In this document: in pieces, positions 1 through 6,525 of the stretch
How the letters are laid out: every line of letters begins with the position of its first letter
Numbering within the stretch: position 1 is the first letter of the stretch
Assembly (NCBI GenBank): GCA_034437615.1
Contig: DAOTTW010000047.1
Location: forward strand, 1-9,569
Source of the DNA: DAOTTW01 sp034437615
GTDB taxonomy: Bacteria; Chloroflexota; Anaerolineae; Aggregatilineales; Phototrophicaceae
Direction: 5' to 3'
Length of the DNA stretch: 9,569 nucleotides
Translations under genes and position numbers: made by a program
Notes under the pieces: model-generated
Database searches by the model: none
What the model saw: the letters and a program-made list of their open reading frames with translations, nothing else
Told to the model about the DNA's origin: nothing

Positions 1-479
1 ATGGCGTCTTCGCGGCTGCGGATGTCCCATTCACGCCAGGGCGCTATGGTGCGCAGCTTGGGGTTGAGGGCCATCGTGGTCAGTTCAAAGCGCACCTGGT
101 CGTTGCCTTTGCCTGTGCAGCCGTGTGCAACAGCGTCTGCGCCCTCGGTAGCGGCGATTGCAACCATGTGCTTTGCGATCAGTGGGCGTGCCATCGACGT
201 GCCAAGCAGATAATCACGCTCGTAGATGGCCCCGGCTTGCATCGTGGGGAACACAAAATCCTGCAAGAACTCTTCACGTAAATCACGGACGTAGAGCTTG
301 CTCGCGCCCGTTTTGATGGCCTTTTCTTCCAGCCCGTCGAGTTCTTCTTCCTGGCCCAGGTCGGCTGTGAAGCAGATGACCTCACAGCCGTAGGTGTTTT
401 TCAGCCAGGGGACAATCACAGAGGTATCCAGGCCGCCGCTGTAGGCCAGCACGACCTTGTTCACGTTGCTTTGGCTCAT
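1..479 (-). CDS. argG: Argininosuccinate synthase, N-terminal part (runs off left edge)
   Basis: Joins citrulline and aspartate with ATP to form argininosuccinate, the penultimate step of arginine synthesis, in the cytosol. Read from 479 leftwards, the frame gives 159 complete codons. The ATP-pyrophosphatase P-loop AYSGGLDTS lies at residues 12-20 and the family segment HGCTGKGNDQVRFE at 119-132. ALNPKLRTIAPWREW follows at 137-151, as expected for ArgG. Family members are about 400 residues, so roughly 240 are missing beyond position 1. The ATG at 479-477 is preceded by CAGGAGAG, about 9 nt upstream, and places the P-loop at the usual distance from the N-terminus. The gene follows ndh on the same strand across a 194-nt gap containing a REP-like hairpin, so co-transcription is possible but not shown. 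I found no convincing -10/-35 pair in that gap. Family identification is firm. Confidence 0.96.
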   Translation of the reverse strand, partial: MSQSNVNKVVLAYSGGLDTSVIVPWLKNTYGCEVICFTADLGQEEELDGLEEKAIKTGASKLYVRDLREEFLQDFVFPTMQAGAIYERDYLLGTSMARPLIAKHMVAIAATEGADAVAHGCTGKGNDQVRFELTTMALNPKLRTIAPWREWDIRSREDA

Positions 480-630
480 AGTGCCAACTCTCCTGATGGT
501 TAGATGCAGCGCATCAAATGAAAAAGAAATATGGCGCAGCATGTTAGCGCAGAATGGCGTGTACGTCTGCGTTCGATGTGCGCAAATTCATTTGGGCGAG
601 TTGGACTAGTGCCTGAAAAATTGGGTGTGA

Positions 631-660
631 TGTAGGGAAGCGCAGGAGCGCGTCCCTACA
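631..660. repeat. REP-like palindrome between ndh and argG
   Basis: Arms TGTAGGGA (631-638) and TCCCTACA (653-660) are perfect 8-bp inverted repeats. An inner GCGC/GCGC pair encloses an AGGA loop. The right half, AGCGCGTCCCTAC, recurs exactly at 3861-3873, and the GTAGGGA/TCCCTAC tag recurs near 7959 and 9431. It lies just past the ndh stop. On the minus strand a short T-run follows only about 13 nt after the stem, so it is not a canonical intrinsic terminator, though it could protect the 3' end of the transcript. Confidence 0.75.
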
Positions 661-673
661 AACGTATTGGGGT

Positions 674-2050
674 CTAAACCGCTATACGCTCTTCCTGATG
701 CGGTGTTTCGCTGGTCTCTGTGTTTTGCTGCGCGACCGTCGGTTTTCGCATGGCCTGCTGGCGCTCACGTTCACGCGCACCCTGTTCGCTTTGCAGGATG
801 AGGCGCACGGAGCGGTCATAGGTGGCGTAGTTGAAAATCCAGTTGAGCAGCACCATCATACGGTTGCGTGCACCGACGAGTGTTACGAGGTGCAGGAACA
901 GCCACGAGAGCCAGGCCAGGAAGCCTGTCAGACGCACGGTGTAGAAAATCCAGGCGACGGCACGGCTGCGGCCAATGGTCGCCATGATGCCCCGGTCGTT
1001 GTATTCAAATGTTTGGGGGGCCTTGCCGTCAAGCTCACGCAGGATGTTCTTGGCGGCCAGGATGCCCTGTTGCTTAGCGACTGGGATCAACATCGGGTAG
1101 GGGCGGTCATCCCTGGGGTTAATCAGGTGCACGATGTCGCCTGCGGCGTAGGCCCCTTCGCGGCCAATGACCTCCATTGTCTCATGGACGGGTAGGCGAC
1201 CAGCACGACCGAGTTCAACGCCCAGCATTTCAGCCATCGGAGAGCCTTTGACGCCCGCAGCCCAAACCAGCGTATACGTTTTAATCATGCGGCCATCTTT
1301 GAGCGTGACGCTATCCGGCGATACCTCAGCGACCATCGAATTGAGCCAGACCTCGACGCCGATGGACTCTAGCTGTTCTGTCGCGGCCTTCTGTAAGCCC
1401 TTCGGGTAGGGAGCCAGCACATGATCTTGTGCTTCTAGCAGGATCACGCGGGCACGCAGCTTGGGCTTTTGGTCGCCGTATTCGCTCTTGAGCACGTGAT
1501 TGTAGAGTTCGTAAAGCGCGCCAGCCGTCTCTAGGCCGGTGGGACCGCCGCCGACGACGACCAGCGTGGTCAGGGCGTCCTTTTCTGATGCATCCGTAGC
1601 CCAGGCTGCACGCTCGAATAGTTTCAAGATGTGATGGCGCAATTCCAGCGATTCATCCAGGTCTTTCAGGCCGTAGGAATTTCGCTCGATGCTCTGTTGG
1701 CCGAAGTAGTTGGTGACGCTGCCTGCTGCCACGATGAGATAATCATAGGATACTTGCCGTTCGGCGTAGGGTGTATCAACCAGAACGGTGCGCTGATCGT
1801 GGTCGATGTGCGTCACGGTGCCCAGCATGAAGTGCACATGCTCTTTCTTGCGGAAGATAGAGCGCACCGGATAAGCAATCGAACTAGGGTCAAGCGCGCA
1901 GGTCGCAACCTGGTAGAGCAGCGGCGTGAATGTGTGGAAGTTATCCTTGTTGATGAGAGTAATCTCAACGTCTTTGGATTTCATCAGCGTTTTAGCGGCG
2001 TATAACCCCGCAAAACCGGCTCCGATGATTACGACTTGCTTACGGGCCAT
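674..2050 (-). CDS. ndh: Type II NADH:quinone oxidoreductase (NDH-2)
   Basis: A single-subunit FAD enzyme that oxidises NADH and passes electrons to membrane quinone without pumping protons. The 458 residues show a first Rossmann motif GAGFAGL at 10-16 (FAD). The quinone-side segment FTPLLYQVAT lies at 41-50. A second dinucleotide motif, VVVGGGPTGLE, lies at 164-174 (NADH), and the FAD-binding AAGD is at 302-305. Residues about 362-405 are rich in Trp, Phe and Leu and match the C-terminal membrane-anchoring part of NDH-2. The last 40 residues are charged, Gln/Glu-rich and probably disordered. The ATG at 2050 follows two purine-rich Shine-Dalgarno candidates (GAGGAGATAAGAGGAGAT). A TATAAT lies about 63 nt upstream. 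A related ferredoxin or sulfide:quinone reductase is less likely given the C-terminal anchor and the intact YQVAT segment. Confidence 0.9.
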   Translation of the reverse strand: MARKQVVIIGAGFAGLYAAKTLMKSKDVEITLINKDNFHTFTPLLYQVATCALDPSSIAYPVRSIFRKKEHVHFMLGTVTHIDHDQRTVLVDTPYAERQVSYDYLIVAAGSVTNYFGQQSIERNSYGLKDLDESLELRHHILKLFERAAWATDASEKDALTTLVVVGGGPTGLETAGALYELYNHVLKSEYGDQKPKLRARVILLEAQDHVLAPYPKGLQKAATEQLESIGVEVWLNSMVAEVSPDSVTLKDGRMIKTYTLVWAAGVKGSPMAEMLGVELGRAGRLPVHETMEVIGREGAYAAGDIVHLINPRDDRPYPMLIPVAKQQGILAAKNILRELDGKAPQTFEYNDRGIMATIGRSRAVAWIFYTVRLTGFLAWLSWLFLHLVTLVGARNRMMVLLNWIFNYATYDRSVRLILQSEQGARERERQQAMRKPTVAQQNTETSETPHQEERIAV

Positions 2051-2112
2051 CCCATTATCTCCTCTTATCTCCTCGTGTTGGCCTGTACCATGCGTGTTGC
2101 GATGTGCCGCCC

Positions 2113-2143
2113 ATTATATGAGTGGTCAGCGCGGGTTTAGCAA
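2113..2143 (-). promoter_or_regulatory. Candidate promoter for ndh
   Basis: On the minus strand a perfect TATAAT occupies 2118-2113. The best -35 match is TTGCTA at 2143-2138 (4 of 6 to TTGACA), with a long 19-bp spacer. The -10 is strong and the -35 is weak. It would give a leader of roughly 55 nt before the ndh start. Confidence 0.45.
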
Positions 2144-2160
2144 GCCTCTTAAGCCTTTAC

Positions 2161-2189
2161 TTTGCAAGCGCTAATCCGCTGTGTGCAAA
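2161..2189. repeat. Interrupted inverted repeat upstream of purH, possible operator
   Basis: TTTGCA (2161-2166) is mirrored by TGCAAA (2184-2189), and AGCG (2167-2170) by CGCT (2177-2180), with a 3-nt bulge between the right-hand arms. It ends about 25 bp upstream of the candidate purH -35. A second TGTGCA-like half lies at 2198-2203. An operator role is inference. The GCAAAC element recalls LacI/PurR-family half sites, but no full PurR box is present. Confidence 0.3.
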
Positions 2190-2213
2190 CTTTATGTTGT
2201 GCAGGGTAGCAGG

Positions 2214-2242
2214 TTGGTCAATTTGCATAAAATCGCTATAAT
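2214..2242 (+). promoter_or_regulatory. Candidate promoter for purH
   Basis: A perfect TATAAT at 2237-2242 is preceded, after exactly 17 bp, by TTGGTC at 2214-2219, which matches only the TTG of the consensus. Transcription would start near 2249 and give a leader of about 46 nt. Confidence 0.6.
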
Positions 2243-2294
2243 GCCGTGCTTCAGTTAACCAGCACACAACACACGTTTTACGTAAGGATCATTC

Positions 2295-3836
2295 ATGCCA
2301 CGTGCCCTCATCAGTGTTTACGACAAAACAGGTCTTGCCGATTTCGCATCCCAGCTTGTCGATTATGGCTGGGAATTCGTCGCCAGCGGCGGCACCGCAC
2401 AAGCCCTGCGGGATTACGGCCTGGCCGTCACACCGCTAGAGCAGCTAACTGGCCTGCCGGAGATGCTCAGCGGTCGTGTAAAGACGCTGCATCCGGCCAT
2501 TCACGCAGGCATCTTAGCGCGTGATAAGGCCGAGGACTTCGACGAGCTTTCACGGCATGGTTACGCGCCGATCAACATGGTGGTGTGTAACCTGTATCCG
2601 TTTCAGCAGACGGTGGCACAGCCCGATGTGGCCTTGCAGGATGCCGTTGAACAGATCGACATCGGCGGCGTGACGTTACTGCGGGCTGCTGCAAAGAATT
2701 TTCTGCGTGTGCTGACGCTCTGCAATCCTGATGATTATGGCCGCGTGCTGAATGCAATCCGCGCTCATGGTGAGCCTGACCTGGCCCTGAAACGTGAGCT
2801 TGCTGTGAAAGCCTTCGCACATACACGTGATTATGACACCGCCATCCATGCTTTTCTTTCGCAAGAAGTTTTGCCTTCGGTAGACGAAAGCGCTGACCTA
2901 CCTGCACAGCTATCGTTTGCCCTTTACGGTGTGGAGCCGTTACGCTATGGCGAAAACCCACATCAGAGCGCGACGTACTACAGCCGTTTATCAACGGATA
3001 CACCGCTGGGCGCAAAACAACTGAGCGGCAAACAACTATCTTACAATAACATTCTGGACCTAGATGCCGCTTGGCGTGCGGTGAGTAACTACGAAGAACC
3101 AACCGTTGTGATCGTGAAGCACCTGACACCAACGGGCATTGCCAGCGCAGAGCGCATCGCAACGGCCTATGAATATGCGCTGCGATCCGACCCGGTAGCG
3201 GCGTTTGGTGGCATCATCGCCGTTAATCGCACGGTTGATGATGATTTTGTCGAAGCGCTAGGCTCCCAATTCGTTGAGGTGATCGTCGCGCCGCAATTCA
3301 GTGATGGCGCAGTCGAAACGCTCAAGCGCAGACGCAAGAACTGCCGCTTGATGCAGGTGCCGCAAGCCTACAACGCCAGTGAATACGATATTCGCAGCGT
3401 GCATCGTGGGGTGCTGGTGCAGCGGCGCGATATGGGCGACCCCGACGGCGCGGTGCTCAGGACGGTGACGGAGCGTGTGCCCGATGCTATCGAATTGCGG
3501 GCGCTGCAATTCGCATGGAAGGCCGTACAGCACGTAAAATCAAACGCGATTGTGCTGGCGCAGCCGGGGCGCACAGTCGGCATCGGTGGCGGTCTGCCGA
3601 GCCGTGTGGATGCGGTTGAATTGGCGGTGAAAAAAGCGGGTGATGACGTGCAGGGGGCGGTGTTGGCGTCGGATGCCTTCTTCCCGTTCCCGGATGGCAT
3701 CGAAGCGGCGGCGCGTGCGGGTGTGAAAGCCGTGATTCAGCCGGGTGGTTCTATTCGTGATGCGCAGGTCATCGAAGCCGCCGATGAGCTAGGGCTGGCA
3801 ATGGTCTTCACGAATACGCGCCACTTCCGGCATTAG
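2295..3836 (+). CDS. purH: Bifunctional AICAR formyltransferase / IMP cyclohydrolase
   Basis: Catalyses the last two steps of IMP synthesis: formylation of AICAR with 10-formyl-THF, then ring closure. The 513 residues match the usual length. The N-terminal MGS-like cyclohydrolase domain (about 1-135) carries SGGTAQAL at 31-38 and SGRVKTLHPAIHAGILARD at 59-77. The transformylase domain includes RYGENPHQSA at 217-226, LSYNNILDLDAAW at 248-260, Lys275-His276, DPVAAFGG at 299-306 and the C-terminal PFPDGIEAAARAG and IQPGGSIRD. After the catalytic Lys-His the sequence is LTPTG, where many PurH proteins have a TNPCG-type segment. The ATG follows AAGGAT with 5 nt spacing. The gene stands alone, divergent from ndh and convergent with the Uma2 gene, rather than in a pur operon. 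Confidence 0.96.
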   Translation: MPRALISVYDKTGLADFASQLVDYGWEFVASGGTAQALRDYGLAVTPLEQLTGLPEMLSGRVKTLHPAIHAGILARDKAEDFDELSRHGYAPINMVVCNLYPFQQTVAQPDVALQDAVEQIDIGGVTLLRAAAKNFLRVLTLCNPDDYGRVLNAIRAHGEPDLALKRELAVKAFAHTRDYDTAIHAFLSQEVLPSVDESADLPAQLSFALYGVEPLRYGENPHQSATYYSRLSTDTPLGAKQLSGKQLSYNNILDLDAAWRAVSNYEEPTVVIVKHLTPTGIASAERIATAYEYALRSDPVAAFGGIIAVNRTVDDDFVEALGSQFVEVIVAPQFSDGAVETLKRRRKNCRLMQVPQAYNASEYDIRSVHRGVLVQRRDMGDPDGAVLRTVTERVPDAIELRALQFAWKAVQHVKSNAIVLAQPGRTVGIGGGLPSRVDAVELAVKKAGDDVQGAVLASDAFFPFPDGIEAAARAGVKAVIQPGGSIRDAQVIEAADELGLAMVFTNTRHFRH

Positions 3837-3849
3837 CTGACGACGCACC

Positions 3850-3873
3850 GGACGCACAGAAGCGCGTCCCTAC
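3850..3873. repeat. REP-like element after purH
   Basis: GGACGC (3850-3855) pairs with GCGTCC (3864-3869). The right half, AGCGCGTCCCTAC (3861-3873), is identical to the right half of the palindrome at 631-660, but the left half is degenerate. It sits in the 72-bp gap between the convergent purH and Uma2 genes. No T-run follows on either strand, so a terminator role is not supported. Confidence 0.65.
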
Positions 3874-3876
3874 GTA

Positions 3877-3906
3877 TGACCACCCTCCTCGTGACCACCC
3901 TCCTCG
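3877..3906. repeat. Perfect tandem duplication, 2 x 15 bp
   Basis: TGACCACCCTCCTCG occurs at 3877-3891 and again immediately at 3892-3906. It ends two bases before the stop codon of the Uma2 gene on the minus strand. It probably reflects local slippage. Confidence 0.85.
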
Positions 3907-3908
3907 GC

Positions 3909-4466
3909 CTAAATTTTGCTGAAAATAGCATCAACCGACACACTGAACCCCGGCAGGATGTCCGGCGCGTTCAGTGTGTCGCCGGATTCATAAATCTGTA
4001 CGGGCTGACCCTGTTCATGCACTTCGATGAGCCGCGTCTCTGGGTAGATAACCCACACGATGCAGTGCGCGGCCAGATAATTGCTGACCTTGATGCGCAA
4101 TCGGTGTAGTTCTTCTGCGCTGTCGGATGAAATGACCTCAACGGCTAATTCTGGCGGGTTGGGGTTATAGCCCGTCCTGGCTAACTGGGGTTGTCGTGCA
4201 TACGAGATAAAGGCGACATCAGGCGCGTAGCGCTCACCGGAGACCATGTAACCACCCGCTTCGCCTGTTGCGTGGCCGATGTCGTGCTGAAACAGATACA
4301 TGTTGATGAACGTCAGGATGATCCCCGCGAGTTTTGATACAAATGCATTCGATGGCACTTCAACAATGGCTCCCCCGATGTATTCAAATGTCTTATCCGC
4401 ATTGTCTGGTTGGGCGATGAACGCCTCGAATTCTGCGAGCGTATAACGCCTGATTGCGGTGACCAT
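3909..4466 (-). CDS. Uma2 family (DUF820) putative restriction endonuclease-like protein
   Basis: A 185-residue cytosolic protein of the Uma2/DUF820 group, which has a PD-(D/E)xK nuclease-like fold. The physiological role of the group is not established. Visible family features are YIGG at 29-32 after TFE, RYAPDVAFIS at 79-88 with Asp83, ELAVEVISSDSAEEL at 106-120 with Glu110, and RIKVSNYLAAH at 124-134 with Lys126. HCIVWVIYPETRLIEVHE follows at 134-151. Asp83, Glu110 and Lys126 form a plausible intact metal-binding triad. Length is typical and nothing suggests truncation. The ATG at 4466 follows CAGGAG about 8 nt upstream. No methyltransferase or specificity gene lies beside it, so a restriction-modification role is not supported. 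These genes are often multicopy in Chloroflexota and Cyanobacteria (general knowledge). Confidence 0.85.
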   Translation of the reverse strand: MVTAIRRYTLAEFEAFIAQPDNADKTFEYIGGAIVEVPSNAFVSKLAGIILTFINMYLFQHDIGHATGEAGGYMVSGERYAPDVAFISYARQPQLARTGYNPNPPELAVEVISSDSAEELHRLRIKVSNYLAAHCIVWVIYPETRLIEVHEQGQPVQIYESGDTLNAPDILPGFSVSVDAIFSKI

Positions 4467-4498
4467 CTGGTTTGACTCCTGTTGTCGCTGATGGTTGG

Positions 4499-4507
4499 AT
4501 TATAGCA
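4499..4507 (-). promoter_or_regulatory. Extended -10 promoter for the Uma2 gene
   Basis: The minus strand reads TGCTATAAT (4507-4499), a perfect TATAAT with the TGn extension. No good -35 is present 16-19 bp upstream, as is usual for extended -10 promoters. It would give a leader of about 25 nt that includes the CAGGAG ribosome binding site. Confidence 0.55.
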
Positions 4508-4574
4508 CGATGCCGCCGACCCACAGCTACATGAGGCCAACGTGAGAGCTATGCAGCAGCGTGTAGGAAAAAAT

Positions 4575-4590
4575 CGTGATTTTTTTCACA
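4575..4590. promoter_or_regulatory. CRP-like binding palindrome upstream of aceB
   Basis: CGTGA-TTTTTT-TCACA matches the CRP consensus TGTGA-N6-TCACA at 9 of 10 conserved positions; only the first T is replaced by C. An overlapping second palindrome, AAAAAATC-GT-GATTTTTT, spans 4568-4585. The centre lies about 232 bp upstream of the aceB start and about 94 bp from the start implied by the distal promoter candidate (TACAAT at 4665). The Uma2 gene starts on the other side. Binding is inference from the motif alone. Confidence 0.45.
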
Positions 4591-4760
4591 TAGCTGTCGT
4601 AGCACCCTTGCCAGCACTCCGTTACGATAACTAATGCAAAAAATTGTTGCGCGACTATATTTTTTACAATAAATTATATGAACATTGCACCTGTGCCAGC
4701 ACAGATTGCACGAAATAAACAGCTTGAGGCCAAGTTTTCAAACACGTGTGGCGTGCAGTC

Positions 4761-4789
4761 GTCACAAGATTTACAATAGCGGCTAAAAT
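4761..4789 (+). promoter_or_regulatory. Candidate proximal promoter for aceBA
   Basis: GTCACA (4761-4766, 4 of 6 to TTGACA), a 17-bp spacer and TAAAAT (4784-4789, 5 of 6 to TATAAT). The start would fall near 4796, giving a very short leader. The distal candidate at 4644-4670 is an alternative. Confidence 0.4.
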
Positions 4790-4796
4790 TGATTGT

Positions 4797-4817
4797 AGGA
4801 GACATGAGCGCATAATG
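4797..4817 (+). promoter_or_regulatory. aceB ribosome binding site with overlapping mini-frame ATG-AGC-GCA-TAA
   Basis: AGGAGA (4797-4802) is followed by ATG AGC GCA TAA (4804-4815). The stop's last A is the first base of the aceB ATG (TAATG). The mini-frame ATG is only 2 nt from AGGAG, too close for good initiation, while the aceB ATG is 13 nt away. Whether the mini-frame is translated is unknown. Confidence 0.4.
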
Positions 4818-6413
4818 GTTGCAAGCACACACGCAGGAATAGAAATCACAGGCCAGTTAACGCCGGAATACGAGGAAATACTGACGCCGGAAGCGCAGCA
4901 ATTTGTTGCGAAGCTGGCGCGTGCCTTCAGCGGTCGGCGTGATGACCTGTTGGCAGCACGCAAAGAGGCGCAGGCAGAGATTGACGCGGGCGAGATGCCG
5001 GATTTTCTGCCGGAAACCTATAAGATTCGCTTGCACAACTGGCGCATCGCTGATCTGCCTGCTGATTTGCAGGATCGCCGCGTTGAGATTACGGGTCCAA
5101 CGGAGCGCAAGATGGTGATTAACGCGCTGAACAGCGGCGCGAAGGTCTTTATGGCGGATTTTGAGGACGCCAACGCCCCCTCATGGCAGAACATGGTCGA
5201 AGGGCAGATAAACCTGCGTGATGCCGTGCGCCGCACCATCGAATTCACGAATCCGGCTAATGGCAAGCACTATCAACTGAAGGATGATCCGGCGGTGCTG
5301 ATCGTGCGCCCGCGTGGTTGGCATCTGGACGAGCGGCATTTCAGCGTGGATGGTCGCCCGGTGCCTGCTGGTATCTTTGATTTTGGGCTGTACTGCTTCC
5401 ACAATGCACACGAATTGCTCAAGCGTGGCAGCGGCCCCTATTTCTACCTGCCCAAGCTGGAACACCACTTGGAAGCACGCCTGTGGAATGACGTTTTCAA
5501 CATGGCGCAAGACGAACTCGGCATCCCGCGCCGGACGATCAAGGCCACTGTGCTGATCGAGACGATTATGGCTTCGTTCCAGATTGACGAAATCATCTGG
5601 GAACTGCGCGACCATATGGCAGGGCTGAACTGTGGCCGTTGGGATTACATCTTCAGCTTCATCAAGAAATTCCGCAATTATGGCAATTTCGTGCTGCCGG
5701 ATCGGGCGCTGGTGACGATGACGACTGAGTTTATGCGAGCCTATTCGCTGCTGGTGATCCAGACGTGCCACCGTCGCGGCACACATGCTATCGGCGGCAT
5801 GGCGGCACAAATTCCCATCAAGAACGACCCGCAAGCCAACGAAGAAGCCTTCGCGAAGGTCCGTGCTGATAAAGAGCGCGAAGCCAAAGACGGCCACGAT
5901 GGAACGTGGGTCGCGCATCCGGGTCTGGTGCCTGTCGCGCTGGAAGTCTTTAACAAGCACATGCGGCAGGCGAATCAGATTTCGGATAAGCCGCGCCGTG
6001 ATGTGAAGGTGAGCGCTGAGGACCTGATTAAAGTGCCGCAGGGCGCAATCACAGAGAAGGGCCTGCGCACCAATATCAAGGTCGGCATCCAGTATATCGA
6101 ATCGTGGCTGGGCAACAACGGCTGTGTGCCGCTGTATAACCTGATGGAGGACGCCGCCACCGCCGAAATCAGCCGTTCGCAGGTGTGGCAATGGCTACAG
6201 CATAACGCCAGGCTAGACGATGGCCGCGAGATCAACGACGACCTGTTTACGCAGTTTTTGAATGAGGAGATGCAGGCGATTCGTCAGGAGATCGGCGACG
6301 AGCGCTACGAAGGCGGGCACTTCCAGCGTGCGATGCAGCTTTTCGATGATCTTTCCCGCAGCGCTGAGTTTGTGGATTTCCTCACGCTGCCTGCGTATCA
6401 ATACTTAGATTAG
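4815..6413 (+). CDS. aceB: Malate synthase A
   Basis: Condenses glyoxylate with acetyl-CoA to malate in the glyoxylate bypass. From the ATG at 4815 the protein is 532 residues, close to E. coli AceB (533) and aligning with it to the C-terminus. Conserved parts are RRVEITGPTERKMVINALN (88-106), KVFMADFEDANAP (110-122), VRPRG (164-168, Arg165/167 region), LIET with Glu249, the family signature DHMAGLNCGRWDYIFSFIK (266-284, Asp277), GHDGTWVAHPGL (360-371) and LMEDAATAEISR (443-454, Asp446 as catalytic base). The frame stays open upstream to an ATG at 4746, but that start would add 23 residues without family similarity and lacks a ribosome binding site. The chosen ATG has AGGAG at 4797-4801, 13 nt away, which is longer than optimal. 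An overlapping three-codon frame lies between. aceA follows after 112 bp. Confidence 0.95.
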   Translation: MVASTHAGIEITGQLTPEYEEILTPEAQQFVAKLARAFSGRRDDLLAARKEAQAEIDAGEMPDFLPETYKIRLHNWRIADLPADLQDRRVEITGPTERKMVINALNSGAKVFMADFEDANAPSWQNMVEGQINLRDAVRRTIEFTNPANGKHYQLKDDPAVLIVRPRGWHLDERHFSVDGRPVPAGIFDFGLYCFHNAHELLKRGSGPYFYLPKLEHHLEARLWNDVFNMAQDELGIPRRTIKATVLIETIMASFQIDEIIWELRDHMAGLNCGRWDYIFSFIKKFRNYGNFVLPDRALVTMTTEFMRAYSLLVIQTCHRRGTHAIGGMAAQIPIKNDPQANEEAFAKVRADKEREAKDGHDGTWVAHPGLVPVALEVFNKHMRQANQISDKPRRDVKVSAEDLIKVPQGAITEKGLRTNIKVGIQYIESWLGNNGCVPLYNLMEDAATAEISRSQVWQWLQHNARLDDGREINDDLFTQFLNEEMQAIRQEIGDERYEGGHFQRAMQLFDDLSRSAEFVDFLTLPAYQYLD

Positions 6414-6509
6414 GGTGAAGTCGGGGCGCTTGTGTGTCAGCACGGGCGGGCCTGTTTGAACCGGCGACATGATCGCCAAGACCAATTAAACGCATTACAT
6501 AACTTTTTT

Positions 6510-6520
6510 CAGGAGAGATA
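6510..6520 (+). promoter_or_regulatory. aceA ribosome binding site
   Basis: CAGGAGAGATA with AGGAG at 6511-6515, 10 nt before the aceA ATG. The presence of its own strong site supports separate initiation of aceA within a probable aceBA transcript. The 112-bp gap contains a weak 5-bp hairpin (GGCGA at 6463, TCGCC at 6473) with no T-run. Confidence 0.65.
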
Positions 6521-6525
6521 AGCAC

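Larger units (their letters stand above)
4467..4814. other. Divergent AT-rich regulatory region between the Uma2 gene and aceB
   Basis: 348 bp without a convincing gene. It holds a minus-strand extended -10 for the Uma2 gene, a CRP-like palindrome at 4575-4590, an AT-rich patch around 4640-4680 with a possible plus-strand promoter (TTGTTG at 4644, TACAAT at 4665, 15-bp spacer), the 8-bp palindrome ACACGTGT at 4742-4749, and an aceB-proximal promoter. A minus-strand open frame at 4664-4963 overlaps the start of aceB and has no family features. Confidence 0.6.

Noticed and set aside
503..515. GATGC-AGC-GCATC upstream of argG as an arginine operator
   Set aside because: It does not resemble the ARG box (TGAAT/ATTCA-type arms), and 5-bp arms occur easily by chance.
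698..1195. Plus-strand open frame opposite ndh
   Set aside because: Antisense shadow of the C-terminal third of ndh, with no domain features and no promoter or ribosome binding site of note.
4746..4814. Upstream ATG extension of aceB
   Set aside because: It would add 23 residues with no family similarity, has no ribosome binding site, and overlaps the proximal promoter candidate. The 532-residue form already matches the family length.
4664..4963. Minus-strand open frame across the aceB promoter
   Set aside because: No recognisable domain, and it overlaps both the regulatory region and the conserved aceB N-terminus.
5181..6191. Long minus-strand open frame (336 codons) opposite aceB
   Set aside because: It lies wholly inside aceB, whose catalytic motifs and full-length match are unmistakable. 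The antisense translation shows no domain features and is a codon-bias shadow.
6463..6477. Hairpin GGCGA-CATGA-TCGCC between aceB and aceA as a terminator
   Set aside because: The stem is only 5 bp with no following T-run. The later T-run at 6504-6509 is too far away and has no stem before it.
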